Shown here: piece by piece, positions 34,240 to 43,294 of the stretch
How the letters are laid out: every line of letters starts with the position of its first letter
How positions within the stretch are numbered: the first letter of the stretch is position 1
From: Anaerolineae bacterium
Lineage (GTDB): Bacteria; Chloroflexota; Anaerolineae; Promineifilales; Promineifilaceae
NCBI GenBank assembly: GCA_023382655.1
Contig: JAHDWK010000026.1
Coordinates: 1 to 64,000 of the forward strand
Length of the DNA: 64,000 nt
Reading direction: 5' to 3'
Program-made: the position numbers and the translations under genes
Notes under the pieces: generated by a model
What the model was told of the DNA's origin: nothing
Database searches by the model: none
Seen by the model: only the letters and a program-made list of their open reading frames with translations

Positions 34240-34821
34240 ATGTCACTCCTTCTCTGGATTCCTCTCTCGTTTCTTTGCGGGGCACTGCCCCTATCGGTGT
34301 GGGTGGGCAAGCTGGCGTTGGGGGTGGACATTCGCCAGTTTGGTGACGGCAATCCAGGCGCGACGAATGTTTTCCGTGCCGGGGGCAAGGGATGGGGGAT
34401 CGTGGCACTGTTGTTAGATTGTTTGAAGGGCTTGTTGCCGGTGGCGCTGGCTAACTTTGGCGGGTATATGGAGGGGTGGGCGCTGGCGGCCATTGCCACT
34501 GCACCCATCGCCGGGCATGCCTTTTCGCCGTTTTTGGGCTGGCGAGGCGGCAAGGCATTGGCCGTAACGTTTGGCGTCTGGACGGGGTTGTCGCTGTTTG
34601 TGGTGCCTATACTGTTAGGACTGTTGTTTGCAGTGTGGCTCTATGCCTTGCGGCCGGAAGGGTGGGCGGTGCTGCTGGGCTGCCTCTGTTTACTGCCCGG
34701 TTTGCTGCTGCTCGATGCGCCGCTTGCCTGGTCAGGCACATGGGTGGGGATGACGGCCGTACTCATCATCTCCCACCGTGCCGATTTGAATAGACGGCCG
34801 GTGGTGAGAAGAAGGAAGTGA
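34240..34821 (+). CDS. plsY: Acyl-phosphate:glycerol-3-phosphate acyltransferase
   Basis: 193 residues, five membrane segments. The three PlsY motifs are visible: GALPLSVWVGKL, FGDGNPGATNVFRAGGK (about 31-47), and GHAFSPFLGWRGGKALA. It transfers an acyl group from acyl phosphate to glycerol-3-phosphate, starting phospholipid synthesis. Confidence 0.93.
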   Translation: MSLLLWIPLSFLCGALPLSVWVGKLALGVDIRQFGDGNPGATNVFRAGGKGWGIVALLLDCLKGLLPVALANFGGYMEGWALAAIATAPIAGHAFSPFLGWRGGKALAVTFGVWTGLSLFVVPILLGLLFAVWLYALRPEGWAVLLGCLCLLPGLLLLDAPLAWSGTWVGMTAVLIISHRADLNRRPVVRRRK

Positions 34822-34862
34822 GAGATTGAGAGATTACCCAATCTCCCAATCTCAAAATCTCA
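34820..34862. repeat. GGAGATT heptamer hairpin between plsY and recA
   Basis: GAGAGATTGAGAGATT faces AATCTCCCAATCTCAAAATCTC. The recA stop codon (TGA) lies at its edge. Confidence 0.8.
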
Positions 34863-35948
34863 AAATACCGCATCCTCTGCCAGGACATGACCGTTGGTGA
34901 CACGGCCGTTTACCGGCGGTGCTTCCCCTTCAAATTCTCCCAACGGCAGGCCAGCTTCGCGGCGGATCAGATATTCTAATTCATCCAAGATGCCAGAATT
35001 CTCCACCAAAAACACCTTAGCATTTTCCCGCCCCTGACCCAACAGCGTATCGCCATAACGAAAATAAGCGCCCCGTTTGTCAATCAGGCCATACTGTACA
35101 CCCAGGTCAACCACATCCCCCACAAACGAAATTCCCTGGTTATACATGATGTCAAATTCACATTCGGCAAAGGGGGCGGCTACCTTATTTTTCTTGATTT
35201 TGACCTTTGTGCGGTTGCCTACCACTTCCGCGCCGGCCTTAATGGCTTCCGTGCGCCGGACGTCAATGCGCACCGAGGCGTAGAATTTGAGCGCATTGCC
35301 GCCACTGGTGGTCTCCGGGTTGCCAAACATCACCCCAATTTTGGAGCGAAGCTGGTTGGTGAAAATGACGACGGTGTTGGTCTGTTTGATGGCCCCAGAT
35401 AGTTTGCGCAGCGCCTGCGACATGAGCCGGGCTTGCAAACCAACATGGGCGTCGCCCATTTCGCCCTCAATTTCGGCGCGGGGTACCAGCGCTGCCACCG
35501 AGTCCACTACCACGACATCCATTGTGCCGGAACGAATGAGCGCTTCGGCAATCTCCAACGCCTGCTCGCCGGTGTCCGGCTGGGAAACGTAGAGGTCGTT
35601 CACATCCACGCCACAACGTTCGGCATAGTTGGGGTCGAGAGCGTGTTCCATATCCACAAAAGCGCAGACGCCGCCGCGCTTTTGGGCTTCGGCAATGATG
35701 TGCTGGCAGAGGGTGGTCTTGCCAGAAGATTCCGGCCCATAAATTTCCACCACACGACCACGCGGTACGCCACCCACGCCCAGGGCAATATCTAGCGCCA
35801 GCGAGCCGGTGGGAATGGATTCAACATGCATGTGCTGCGCCTCACCCAAACGCATGATAGTGCCTTCACCAAACCGTTTGGTGAGTGCATCCAGTGTTTT
35901 TTCCAGGGTAGCGCCACGGCCGTCCCCAGACCCATTTGTTTTTGCCAT
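34860..35948 (-). CDS. recA: Recombinase RecA
   Basis: 362 residues. Walker A GPESSGKTTLCQH, Walker B DVVVVDSVAAL, and loops MGDAHVGLQARLMSQALRKL and NTVVIFTNQLRSKIGVMFGNPETTSGG are typical RecA. It forms filaments on single-stranded DNA for recombination and triggers LexA self-cleavage. AAGGAG precedes the ATG. The promoter carries a perfect Bacillus-type LexA box, so it is part of an SOS regulon. Confidence 0.98.
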   Translation of the reverse strand: MAKTNGSGDGRGATLEKTLDALTKRFGEGTIMRLGEAQHMHVESIPTGSLALDIALGVGGVPRGRVVEIYGPESSGKTTLCQHIIAEAQKRGGVCAFVDMEHALDPNYAERCGVDVNDLYVSQPDTGEQALEIAEALIRSGTMDVVVVDSVAALVPRAEIEGEMGDAHVGLQARLMSQALRKLSGAIKQTNTVVIFTNQLRSKIGVMFGNPETTSGGNALKFYASVRIDVRRTEAIKAGAEVVGNRTKVKIKKNKVAAPFAECEFDIMYNQGISFVGDVVDLGVQYGLIDKRGAYFRYGDTLLGQGRENAKVFLVENSGILDELEYLIRREAGLPLGEFEGEAPPVNGRVTNGHVLAEDAVF

Positions 35949-35994
35949 GAGATTGTCTCCTTATTGGCTGTGTAATTGCGGTAAGAATGGCAGG

Positions 35995-36023
35995 AGTTTA
36001 GCACGAATGTTCTAATCCGTCAA
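35995..36023 (-). promoter_or_regulatory. recA promoter
   Basis: Minus strand: TTGACG (36023-36018), 17-bp spacer, TAAACT (36000-35995). The spacer contains GAACATTCGTGC (36012-36001), a LexA half-site with one mismatch in the second half. Confidence 0.75.
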
Positions 36024-36042
36024 TGGTTAAAAGTCGTTTTTG

Positions 36043-36054
36043 GAACGTATGTTC
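36043..36054 (-). promoter_or_regulatory. LexA (SOS) box of recA
   Basis: On the minus strand CGAACATACGTTCC fits the Gram-positive consensus CGAACRNRYGTTYC at every position. It lies about 20 bp upstream of the -35. Confidence 0.85.
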
Positions 36055-36081
36055 GACAATGATTTATTTGCAAATCAGGGG

Positions 36082-37371
36082 TTACTCAGGTGCTTGACAG
36101 CCGTCGAGCAGGTGGGTGTAATCCTGCCGTTTGCGGATGACCGCATAATGATGACCGTTTACCAGTATTTCGGCGGGTTTAAGACGGCCGTTGTAGTTCG
36201 ATGCCATCGCATAACCATACGCACCCGCCTGCATAATTGCCAGTAAATCGCCGGGTTGTAACGGGGGCAAGTTGCGGTCTTTGGCCAACCAATCGCCCGT
36301 TTCACAAATAGGGCCGACGATGGTGTAAGGACTGGTTGCCATTTCATCGGCCACTGGCATGACGGGCACAACAGGATGATAAGCGTCATACAGGGTGGGG
36401 CGAATCAGGTCACTCATGCCCGCATCTACGATGGCAAATTGTGTGCCACCCTGGCTCTTGGTGTAGGTGACACGGGTGAGCAGGCAGCCCGTTGGCCCCA
36501 CAATGGAACGGCCTGGCTCCATGACCACGCCGTAACCGGCAGCGAGAATGGGTTGCGTCACGGCCGTGACCCAGCCCTCAATAGAAATCTGATTTCTCAA
36601 GCCGCCTGTGGTCGCCGAAATCGGATTTCTTGGGTCGCCATAATCAATGCCCAATCCTCCGCCTACATCCACATACTCCAACCGAATGCCGCTGCTGGTC
36701 AATTCTTCGGCCATGTGTACCAGGAAGTGGGCGGATTGTACGAACGGGGACACGGCCGTAATCTGTGAACCGATATGCGCCGCCAGACCAACCGGGTGCA
36801 GCCAGGGGTGTTCGCGGGCGGTGTGCAGGAGGGTGACGGCCGTTTCCGGGGCCACGCCAAATTTGTGCCACTTCTCACCAGTAGTCATGTAGGGGTGGGT
36901 TTCGGCGTGAATGTCCGGGTTGACGCGCACGCCAATGCGTGCTATTTGTTGCCGTTCCGCGGCAACGGCGGCAATGGCTTCCAATTCCATCGCCGATTCT
37001 ACATGCAGGGCGCGAATACCATTTTCCAAGGCCATTTCGATTTCGTCACGCCGTTTGCCGACGCCGGAAAAGATGATTTTGTGAGGCGGGATACCGGCGT
37101 GCAGTGCCAGGAACAGTTCACCCCCACTGGTGACATCAGCCCCTAGACCGGCTTCCCCCAGCAGGCGCAGAATGGCCGGGTTATTGTTGGCTTTGACGGC
37201 GTAACAGGCGAGGGTAAAGGCGCTGGACTCAGCCGTGACAAAAGCGGCCGCACGCTGTTGCAATTCAGCCTGGCTATAAACGTAAACGGGTGTACCTACG
37301 GCCGTGGCGATCTCCGCCAGCGGCACATCTTCACACCAAAGCTGGTTGTCGTGATAATGAAAAGCTACCAT
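36082..37371 (-). CDS. lysA: Diaminopimelate decarboxylase
   Basis: 429 residues, a PLP-dependent enzyme of alanine-racemase fold. The PLP lysine is in CYAVKANNNPAI (K60). HIGSQ and GGGLGIDYGD lie in the middle, and the substrate-binding CETGDWLAKDR near the C-terminus. It makes lysine from meso-diaminopimelate. Residues about 246-264 (PRNPISATTGGLRNQIS) after the GIDYGD motif are encoded by an ATCCGATTTCT-family repeat and look like a tolerated insertion at a surface loop. Confidence 0.94.
   Translation of the reverse strand: MVAFHYHDNQLWCEDVPLAEIATAVGTPVYVYSQAELQQRAAAFVTAESSAFTLACYAVKANNNPAILRLLGEAGLGADVTSGGELFLALHAGIPPHKIIFSGVGKRRDEIEMALENGIRALHVESAMELEAIAAVAAERQQIARIGVRVNPDIHAETHPYMTTGEKWHKFGVAPETAVTLLHTAREHPWLHPVGLAAHIGSQITAVSPFVQSAHFLVHMAEELTSSGIRLEYVDVGGGLGIDYGDPRNPISATTGGLRNQISIEGWVTAVTQPILAAGYGVVMEPGRSIVGPTGCLLTRVTYTKSQGGTQFAIVDAGMSDLIRPTLYDAYHPVVPVMPVADEMATSPYTIVGPICETGDWLAKDRNLPPLQPGDLLAIMQAGAYGYAMASNYNGRLKPAEILVNGHHYAVIRKRQDYTHLLDGCQAPE
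36580..36634 (-). repeat. In-frame ATCCGATTTCT-family repeat inside lysA
   Basis: On the minus strand AAGAAATCCGATTTCGGCG and TTGAGAAATCAGATTTC flank a short GC-rich loop. Same core as the intergenic hairpins at 9262, 19338 and 33342, but here translated. Confidence 0.8.
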
Positions 37372-37426
37372 GTTGATATTCTACCTTCTTCCCGAAGTTC
37401 GTAAGCTAAAGTCTATAATCCCATGA

Positions 37427-37460
37427 CGGAATGCGGATCACCGATTACGGATTTTACTGG
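37427..37460. repeat. Short heptamer-type repeat at the kinase-caspase 3' end
   Basis: ACGGAAT, GCGGATC, ACCGATT, ACGGATT units between lysA and the next stop codon. Confidence 0.55.
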
Positions 37461-39985
37461 CAGCCGAAGTCTGACACAAAAAGCTCTTTTTCCACAATTT
37501 GGCCATCCCCGGAGATGATCTTGCCGATGCCGATGACGGCGCCCTGGTTTAGACTGCTGACTTCAAAGCCAAACCCGTCATTAGCAAGCGGGCCGGCCAT
37601 TTTTTGCCCATTCCAATAATAGGTGTAACGGCCGTCGCCGCCGTGACCCAGCATAAAAACAGTGCGGTAGTAGACGTTGTTTTCACAGCGTGGCCTATTA
37701 ACGGGGTAAATGTCCAGCGTTAAAAGAGGGCAGCTTCCGGTCTGGCAATTGGAAGGTGGGGTAATAGGGGCAGTGGTCACGGCCGTGTCCATCACCGGCA
37801 AATTATCGATCTCCCCGCCCCAATCCAGGCGCGGCGCATGGACAAACCCTTGTATCCCCTCGCCATTTTCCACAAAAAGCCACTCGCTGTTTACCGAACG
37901 GCCCAGGACCGACACTGTTTCGCCGACGCCGATGTAGGTTATTTCCGGCGCGGCGGTGTCTGGTGCGGTGAAGAGGCTGGACGCCACCTGAGCTACGGCC
38001 AGGGTGGTGGTCATGGTTTGGGTCGTGGAGGCAGTTGGCGACAGTGTGGCCGTGGCGGTATGAGTGGGTGCAGGGGTGCGGCTGGGCACGGGCGTAGCCG
38101 TTTGGGTCGGTTCCAGCGTGGTCGTGGGTGTGGTGGTCGCCGTGGTTGTCGGTGTGGCGGAGGGGGAAACAAGGATTTCGGCGGCGCTGGCCGGCGGTGG
38201 CGATAATTGTTGCTGCCTGGCCCACCCGCCGATGAAGATAAAGATCACAAACGCAAGGGCCATGAGCCATAATACCGGCTTTTTATAGCGGGCGAATGGG
38301 CGAGGTGAGGTGGATGGGTGTGATCGCAGCGACAGCAGCGGGGTGGGTGGCGGCGTTTGCGGATTTTGCGCCAGCACAATGCGGCTGGTGTTTTGGTAAG
38401 CAAAGGAGGCCCATTTGTACGGCCGTACCCCATTCTGCGATGTTTTGCGCTGCAAATGCTCATGAATATAGGCAAAAACCTCGTCAATGGTGACACGGCC
38501 GTTGTGGTCATGGTCGGCTGCCCCCGTTTTCAACCCTTCAATGAAAAAATGGGTGAAGAGTGAAGGCATGGCTGACCCGGTGACGGCATCCTGATGCCAT
38601 TCATAATGTACCCGGTCTGCGGACGACAGGATCACCCGTTCGTGCCCATTGCGGTTAAACGCATCATCTGTTGTCGCCACCCGCCCGATCAATTCCTGAC
38701 TATCCCGGTTGCTGGCATTACTAAAGGTACAGTCAAATACCACCACTTGCTGCCACGCCTGGCTGTCGTCCATCACTTCGGCCAGATAAGACGCGGGAAT
38801 GGCAGTGGCGCGCAGCAGATTGTGTTCTGTGTCTTGAGCCGTCAGGTACAGCTTTTCCTCTGTGCCGATGGCCGCATGTCCCATGAAATAGAGCAGCAAC
38901 AAATCCTCTTTAGCGCCATCGGCAAAAAAGTGAGCGACAGCCCGCCGGATGGCATCGGCGGATTCATCCACCAGCGTAGCTACCTGGTCAAACCGGCCCA
39001 CATGGGGATCACGCAGCACATCCACCAGGCGATGGACATTAGCCGTGGGCCGGGTCAGATGGGCCAGGGTGGGGTCATGGTATTCGCTGTTGCTGATGAT
39101 GAGCGCCAGTCGCCGCCCCACGCGGGGATGGGGTGGTTCCACCACCACCGCCGCGGTCGGCAATTCCACATCAGGCGTCAGCGTGCAAATGGCCTGGGCG
39201 AAGGCGACGGCCGTTTCATACCGATCGGCCGGCTGCTTAGCCATGGCTTTGTTGATGATGGTCTGAATTTCTGGGGGCAGGTCTGGCCGGGCATCCAGAA
39301 TACGGGGCGTTGGCTCAAACATATGTTTGACGGCCACAGCTATGGGCGTGTTGGATTGGTAGGGGTGTTTACCGGAGAGCATCTCGTAGAGGATGATGCC
39401 CAGGGTGTAAATGTCGGAACGGCCGTCCAACTCTGTCTCCCCTTGAATTTGTTCGGGACTCATGTACGCAGGTGTACCCACTGCGCCACCTGTATCGGTT
39501 AGCTGCGTGGTCGCCTTTGTCATTTTCACCGTGCCAAAGTCAGAAATGTACGGTTCACCGCGCTGGTCGAACAAGATATTACTGGGTTTGAGGTCACGGT
39601 GAACGACCTTATGGGCATGAACTTCATCCAACGCCGGCGCCAGCCGCCCCATGATAAAGGCGGCATCCGCCAGACTTAATGGCCCCTGATGCAGCCGCTC
39701 AGCCAAAGACCCCCCCGTCATAAAGCGCATGACCAGGTAAGGCTGTCCCTTTTCTTCGCCAAAATCATAGACAGGGACAATCGCAGGGTCGGCGAGCGCG
39801 GCGACAACTTTGGCTTCCCGTTCAAATCGCCGCCTAAACGTGGGATGATGAGACAATTCCACCGGCAGCAATTTAATAGCCACTTCCCGCTCGAAATGGG
39901 GATCATGAGCGAGAAAAACCGTTGACATCCCGCCACGACCGAGTTCTGCTTGAATTCGATAACGGCCGATCGTTTCAGGTACCAT
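37454..39985 (-). CDS. Serine/threonine kinase-caspase fusion with C-terminal SH3-like domain
   Basis: 843 residues from the ATG at 39985. Residues about 8-265 are a Hanks-type kinase: LGRGGMSTVF, K38 in VAIKLLP, HRDLKPSN (D131) and DFG (D149). Residues about 290-540 are a caspase-like (C14) domain: ALIISNSEYHDP, His370 in LYFMGHA and Cys419 in VVFDCTFSNAS, the expected catalytic dyad. A membrane segment (about 566-588) is followed by a Thr/Pro-rich stalk and an SH3-like region (about 665-725). Kinase and caspase are thus cytosolic and the SH3-like tail external. It may couple a surface signal to proteolysis; that is inference. Confidence 0.88.
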   Translation of the reverse strand: MVPETIGRYRIQAELGRGGMSTVFLAHDPHFEREVAIKLLPVELSHHPTFRRRFEREAKVVAALADPAIVPVYDFGEEKGQPYLVMRFMTGGSLAERLHQGPLSLADAAFIMGRLAPALDEVHAHKVVHRDLKPSNILFDQRGEPYISDFGTVKMTKATTQLTDTGGAVGTPAYMSPEQIQGETELDGRSDIYTLGIILYEMLSGKHPYQSNTPIAVAVKHMFEPTPRILDARPDLPPEIQTIINKAMAKQPADRYETAVAFAQAICTLTPDVELPTAAVVVEPPHPRVGRRLALIISNSEYHDPTLAHLTRPTANVHRLVDVLRDPHVGRFDQVATLVDESADAIRRAVAHFFADGAKEDLLLLYFMGHAAIGTEEKLYLTAQDTEHNLLRATAIPASYLAEVMDDSQAWQQVVVFDCTFSNASNRDSQELIGRVATTDDAFNRNGHERVILSSADRVHYEWHQDAVTGSAMPSLFTHFFIEGLKTGAADHDHNGRVTIDEVFAYIHEHLQRKTSQNGVRPYKWASFAYQNTSRIVLAQNPQTPPPTPLLSLRSHPSTSPRPFARYKKPVLWLMALAFVIFIFIGGWARQQQLSPPPASAAEILVSPSATPTTTATTTPTTTLEPTQTATPVPSRTPAPTHTATATLSPTASTTQTMTTTLAVAQVASSLFTAPDTAAPEITYIGVGETVSVLGRSVNSEWLFVENGEGIQGFVHAPRLDWGGEIDNLPVMDTAVTTAPITPPSNCQTGSCPLLTLDIYPVNRPRCENNVYYRTVFMLGHGGDGRYTYYWNGQKMAGPLANDGFGFEVSSLNQGAVIGIGKIISGDGQIVEKELFVSDFGCQ

Positions 39986-39994
39986 CAATCAAAA

Positions 39995-40022
39995 ATTATA
40001 GGAAGTGGTTTAAGGGGAACAA
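39995..40022 (-). promoter_or_regulatory. Promoter of the kinase-caspase gene, possibly leaderless
   Basis: Minus strand TTGTTC (40022-40017), 16-bp spacer, TATAAT (40000-39995). Only nine bases separate the -10 from the ATG, so the transcript would begin at or next to the start codon. No Shine-Dalgarno sequence is present. Confidence 0.65.
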
Positions 40023-40147
40023 TGTAAAATTAGCGGCTTATTCACGTTATCAGGCTCAGTCAGTACAGAAGTACGGGGTATCTGCCAGCCACAAAACGCA
40101 ACTTTCAGGGGGTTGGCGCGATATGACCGATAACCCATTTGCCACGC

Positions 40148-40176
40148 TTCAAAAAAGAGACATGCTCTGTTATAAT
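40148..40176 (+). promoter_or_regulatory. Promoter of the LysM lipoprotein gene
   Basis: TTCAAA (40148-40153), 17-bp spacer, TATAAT (40171-40176). Perfect -10, weak -35; leader about 55 nt. Confidence 0.6.
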
Positions 40177-40238
40177 GTCTGCGTTATTTATGTTGAATTG
40201 CAGAGAAAGGGGTGTGTAGAACAAATCGAGGAGGTATG

Positions 40239-40613
40239 ATGCGAACACCTGCAATAGTTATAATTTCCCTGTTAGTGATGGCTTTGTTGATGGCGGCGTG
40301 TGGACAATTAGGTGGCGGCAGCGAGGTCGAGAGTCCTGAAACCGCCGAAGTTATCCCCCCCACGCCGACAAACACAGCCACGCCGACGCCAACTTTACCG
40401 GCTACCTTTACGCCCGTTGCGGCAAGTTTCGGTGGCAGTCTGTATGTAATTGGTGGTACCAGGTCTGTGCATATTGTGCAGCCGGGAGACACGTTGGGTA
40501 TCCTGGCCAAACAATATGGCATCACGGTGGATGCGATTGCCAGAGCCAATCGCATTTCCAACTACAATCTAATTGAAGTTGGGCAGGTGTTGTATATCCC
40601 GCCCTGTGAATGA
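40239..40613 (+). CDS. LysM-domain lipoprotein
   Basis: 124 residues from the second of two adjacent ATGs, which is better spaced from GAGGAGGT. Lipoprotein signal ending LLMAAC with Cys21, a Thr/Pro-rich linker (about 40-65), and one LysM domain (HIVQPGDTLGILAKQYGITV to VGQVLYIPP). LysM binds peptidoglycan-like N-acetylglucosamine polymers. It is presumably tethered to the membrane and binds wall or glycan material. Confidence 0.85.
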   Translation: MRTPAIVIISLLVMALLMAACGQLGGGSEVESPETAEVIPPTPTNTATPTPTLPATFTPVAASFGGSLYVIGGTRSVHIVQPGDTLGILAKQYGITVDAIARANRISNYNLIEVGQVLYIPPCE

Positions 40614-40635
40614 CCGACCGGTCGGCTAGAGTCAT

Positions 40636-40667
40636 AAAAAAAGCCCACAGTTTGCTGTGGGCTTTTT
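40636..40667. terminator. Bidirectional intrinsic terminator between lysM and clpC genes
   Basis: AAAAAAAGCCCACAG, loop TTTG, CTGTGGGCTTTTT. A/T tracts on both sides of a GC stem serve both convergent genes. Confidence 0.93.
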
Positions 40668-40698
40668 ACTTTAATTCGTGAAAAATGGACTTGTGGAA

Positions 40699-43212
40699 TT
40701 ACATGGCGGGTATGGGTAAAGTTTCCACTTCGGGTGCGGGTTCTTCTTTGTGCCGCAAGACAATGTTATCATCTTGAATATCTAGAAAGACCGTTTCCCC
40801 AGCGACAAATCCACCAGCCAAAACAGCATCAGACAGGCGATCTTCTACTTCCATTTGGATGAGGCGGCGCAACGGCCGTGCCCCAAATTCCGCATCATAC
40901 CCATGTTCCGCTAACCAGTCACGGGCGGCGTCCGTTGCTTCAATCGTTAATTCGTGGTCTATCAGCCGGTCATTCACCTCATTCAGGATAATATCCACAA
41001 TGCGACGAATGTTTTCTTTGCTTAACTGCCGGAAAACCACAATGCTGTCTACACGGTTGATAAATTCGGGTCGGAACTGCTTTTTCAGTTCCTCCAGCAG
41101 TGTCTTTTGCATGACCGCATATTGTTGATTCGCTTCGGTCACATCGTCCCGGCGGAAGGAGAAGCCCAGATTTGGCCCGCGCTTGATGGTATCGGCCCCC
41201 ACGTTGGAGGTCATAATGATCATGGCATTGCGGAAATTGACCTTCTGCCCTTTGGCGTCAGACAAATGACCTTCTTCCATGATTTGCAGCAGCAGATTGA
41301 ACGCTTCCGGGTGCGCTTTTTCAATTTCATCAAAGACGACAATAGAGTACGGCCGTCGTCGCACTGCTTCCGTTAACTGCCCGGCATCTTCATAGCCCAC
41401 ATACCCTGGTGGGGAACCAACCAGCCGGGCCACGTTATGCCGTTCCATGAATTCAGACATGTCCAACTGCACCAGGGCATCTTCGCTGCCAAACAAGAAC
41501 ATTGCCAGCGCTTTGGTCAATTCGGTTTTGCCCACACCGGTCGGCCCGAGGAAGATAAACGACCCAATGGGGCGGTTAGGGTCTTTCAATCCGGCGCGCG
41601 CGCGGCGCACGGCTTTGGAAATGGCCTCAATCGCTTCTTGTTGCCCCACGATTGCTTTGCGCAATTCGTCTTCCATATGCAACAGACGTTCGGATTCTTC
41701 ATGGGTGAACTGGTAGACGGGAATGCCCGTCCACATCGCCAGCACTTCGGCAATATCTTCGGCCGTGACGCTGACGGAGTATTCGCCCTCGTTGCTGGCG
41801 CGCATACTGTCAAGCCGGCGCTGCAACTCTTCTTCACGAGTGCGCAAATCTTCAGCGTATTCGTAACGGCCGTCTTCAATTGACTGTGTCCGTTCATCAC
41901 GAATTTCGCGCAGTTCGTCGTAGGCTTCGCGGATGTCCGCCACATGGGGCACACGGTACATGCGCACGCGGGAGGCGCTCTCGTCAATCAGGTCAATCGC
42001 CTTGTCCGGCAAAAAGCGGTCGGTGACGTACCGGGTGGACAGGTTAACGGCCGCTTCAATCGCTTCCTGGGTGATGAACAGATTATGATGCTGTTCGTAG
42101 GCCCCTTTGATCCCCTGCAAAATCTGGATGCTTTCTTCGGGCGACGGCTCATCCACATATATTGGCTGGAAGCGGCGTTCCAGGGCGGCATCGCTTTCAA
42201 TGTACTTGCGGTACTCTTCCAGCGTCGTGGCGCCGATAGTTTGTAGCTCACCCCGCGCCAGCGCCGGTTTGAGGATGTTGGCCGCATCTACAGAACTACC
42301 GGCCGAACCGGCCCCCACTAGCATATGCACTTCGTCAATAAAAAGGATGGAGTCGCTGGATTTTAACTCTTCAATGACGCGCTTGAGCCGTTCTTCAAAC
42401 TGCCCCCGGTACATTGTCCCGGCTACCAGGCTGCCTACATCCAGTTGCAGCACGCGCTTGTTGTGCAGGACATCAGGCACACGGCCGTCTACAATCCGTT
42501 GCGCCAATCCTTCAATGATGGCTGTCTTGCCCACCCCCGGTTCGCCAATCAAGGCGGGATTATTCTTAGTGCGCCGTGCCAAAATCTGGATGACGCGCTC
42601 AATCTCCATGTTACGACCGATCACCGGGTCCAGCTTATTTTCTTCGGCCATCGCCGTCAGATCGGTGGCTAATTGATCCACCATGGGCGTCTTGCTTTTT
42701 TCCTTCTTTGTCGGAGAGCCGCCTCGTTTAGCAGGCGCGGCCGTTTCTGTGGCTGCCACCGGGCTTTCTTTCAACATCCGCCGTGTCTGGCGGCGAATTT
42801 GCTCCGGACTGATGCCAAATTTGCGTAGTACATCAATCGCCAGTCCTTCATTTTGCCGCGCCAGGCCCAGCAACAGATGCTCCGTGCTGATGTAATGCTG
42901 GCCCATACGTCGGGCTTCTTCCACCGCTAATTCCAGCAGCCGTTTGGTGCTGGGCGAAAGTTCAATTTTGGTAAAAGGAGTACGGGTGCCTGGTCCCCCA
43001 GACAGGCGTTCTACCATGGCTTGCACACGGGCCGCATCCAGCCCTAATTCGCGCAGCACCCGCCCGGCCACGCCCCCTTCTTCCCGCAGTAAGCCAATAA
43101 GTACATGCTCACTGCCAATATAGCTATGGTTTAAGCGTTCAGCTTCTTCTTGCGCCAGACTTAATACGCGGCGCGCACGCTGTGTAAATCGTTCCCAGTT
43201 TTTTGAGTTCAC
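40699..43212 (-). CDS. clpC: ATP-dependent Clp protease ATPase subunit ClpC
   Basis: 837 residues. Double Clp_N repeat (about 1-150), first AAA+ domain with GEPGVGKT, a UVR-type middle segment (EDLRTREEELQRRLDSMRAS), second AAA+ domain with GPTGVGKT and DEIEKAHPEAFNLLLQIME, and a C-terminal D2-small domain. It unfolds proteins for ClpP. The start is GTG with GAGG upstream. The McsA/McsB/CtsR partners of Firmicutes are not adjacent. Confidence 0.96.
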   Translation of the reverse strand: MNSKNWERFTQRARRVLSLAQEEAERLNHSYIGSEHVLIGLLREEGGVAGRVLRELGLDAARVQAMVERLSGGPGTRTPFTKIELSPSTKRLLELAVEEARRMGQHYISTEHLLLGLARQNEGLAIDVLRKFGISPEQIRRQTRRMLKESPVAATETAAPAKRGGSPTKKEKSKTPMVDQLATDLTAMAEENKLDPVIGRNMEIERVIQILARRTKNNPALIGEPGVGKTAIIEGLAQRIVDGRVPDVLHNKRVLQLDVGSLVAGTMYRGQFEERLKRVIEELKSSDSILFIDEVHMLVGAGSAGSSVDAANILKPALARGELQTIGATTLEEYRKYIESDAALERRFQPIYVDEPSPEESIQILQGIKGAYEQHHNLFITQEAIEAAVNLSTRYVTDRFLPDKAIDLIDESASRVRMYRVPHVADIREAYDELREIRDERTQSIEDGRYEYAEDLRTREEELQRRLDSMRASNEGEYSVSVTAEDIAEVLAMWTGIPVYQFTHEESERLLHMEDELRKAIVGQQEAIEAISKAVRRARAGLKDPNRPIGSFIFLGPTGVGKTELTKALAMFLFGSEDALVQLDMSEFMERHNVARLVGSPPGYVGYEDAGQLTEAVRRRPYSIVVFDEIEKAHPEAFNLLLQIMEEGHLSDAKGQKVNFRNAMIIMTSNVGADTIKRGPNLGFSFRRDDVTEANQQYAVMQKTLLEELKKQFRPEFINRVDSIVVFRQLSKENIRRIVDIILNEVNDRLIDHELTIEATDAARDWLAEHGYDAEFGARPLRRLIQMEVEDRLSDAVLAGGFVAGETVFLDIQDDNIVLRHKEEPAPEVETLPIPAM

Positions 43213-43241
43213 CGGTGTTTACCTCGGTTTGGCTCGCCGGT

Positions 43242-43290
43242 CTTTGCCCGGTAATCGGTGAAGGCAGTCGGTAATCGGTGAAGCGATTAC
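43242..43290. repeat. Repeat between clpC and rpsA
   Basis: GGTAATCGGTGAA occurs twice (43251 and 43270 regions), followed by GCGATTACC. Part of the same family as the other TAATC-type repeats. Confidence 0.6.
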
Positions 43291-43294
43291 CTGA

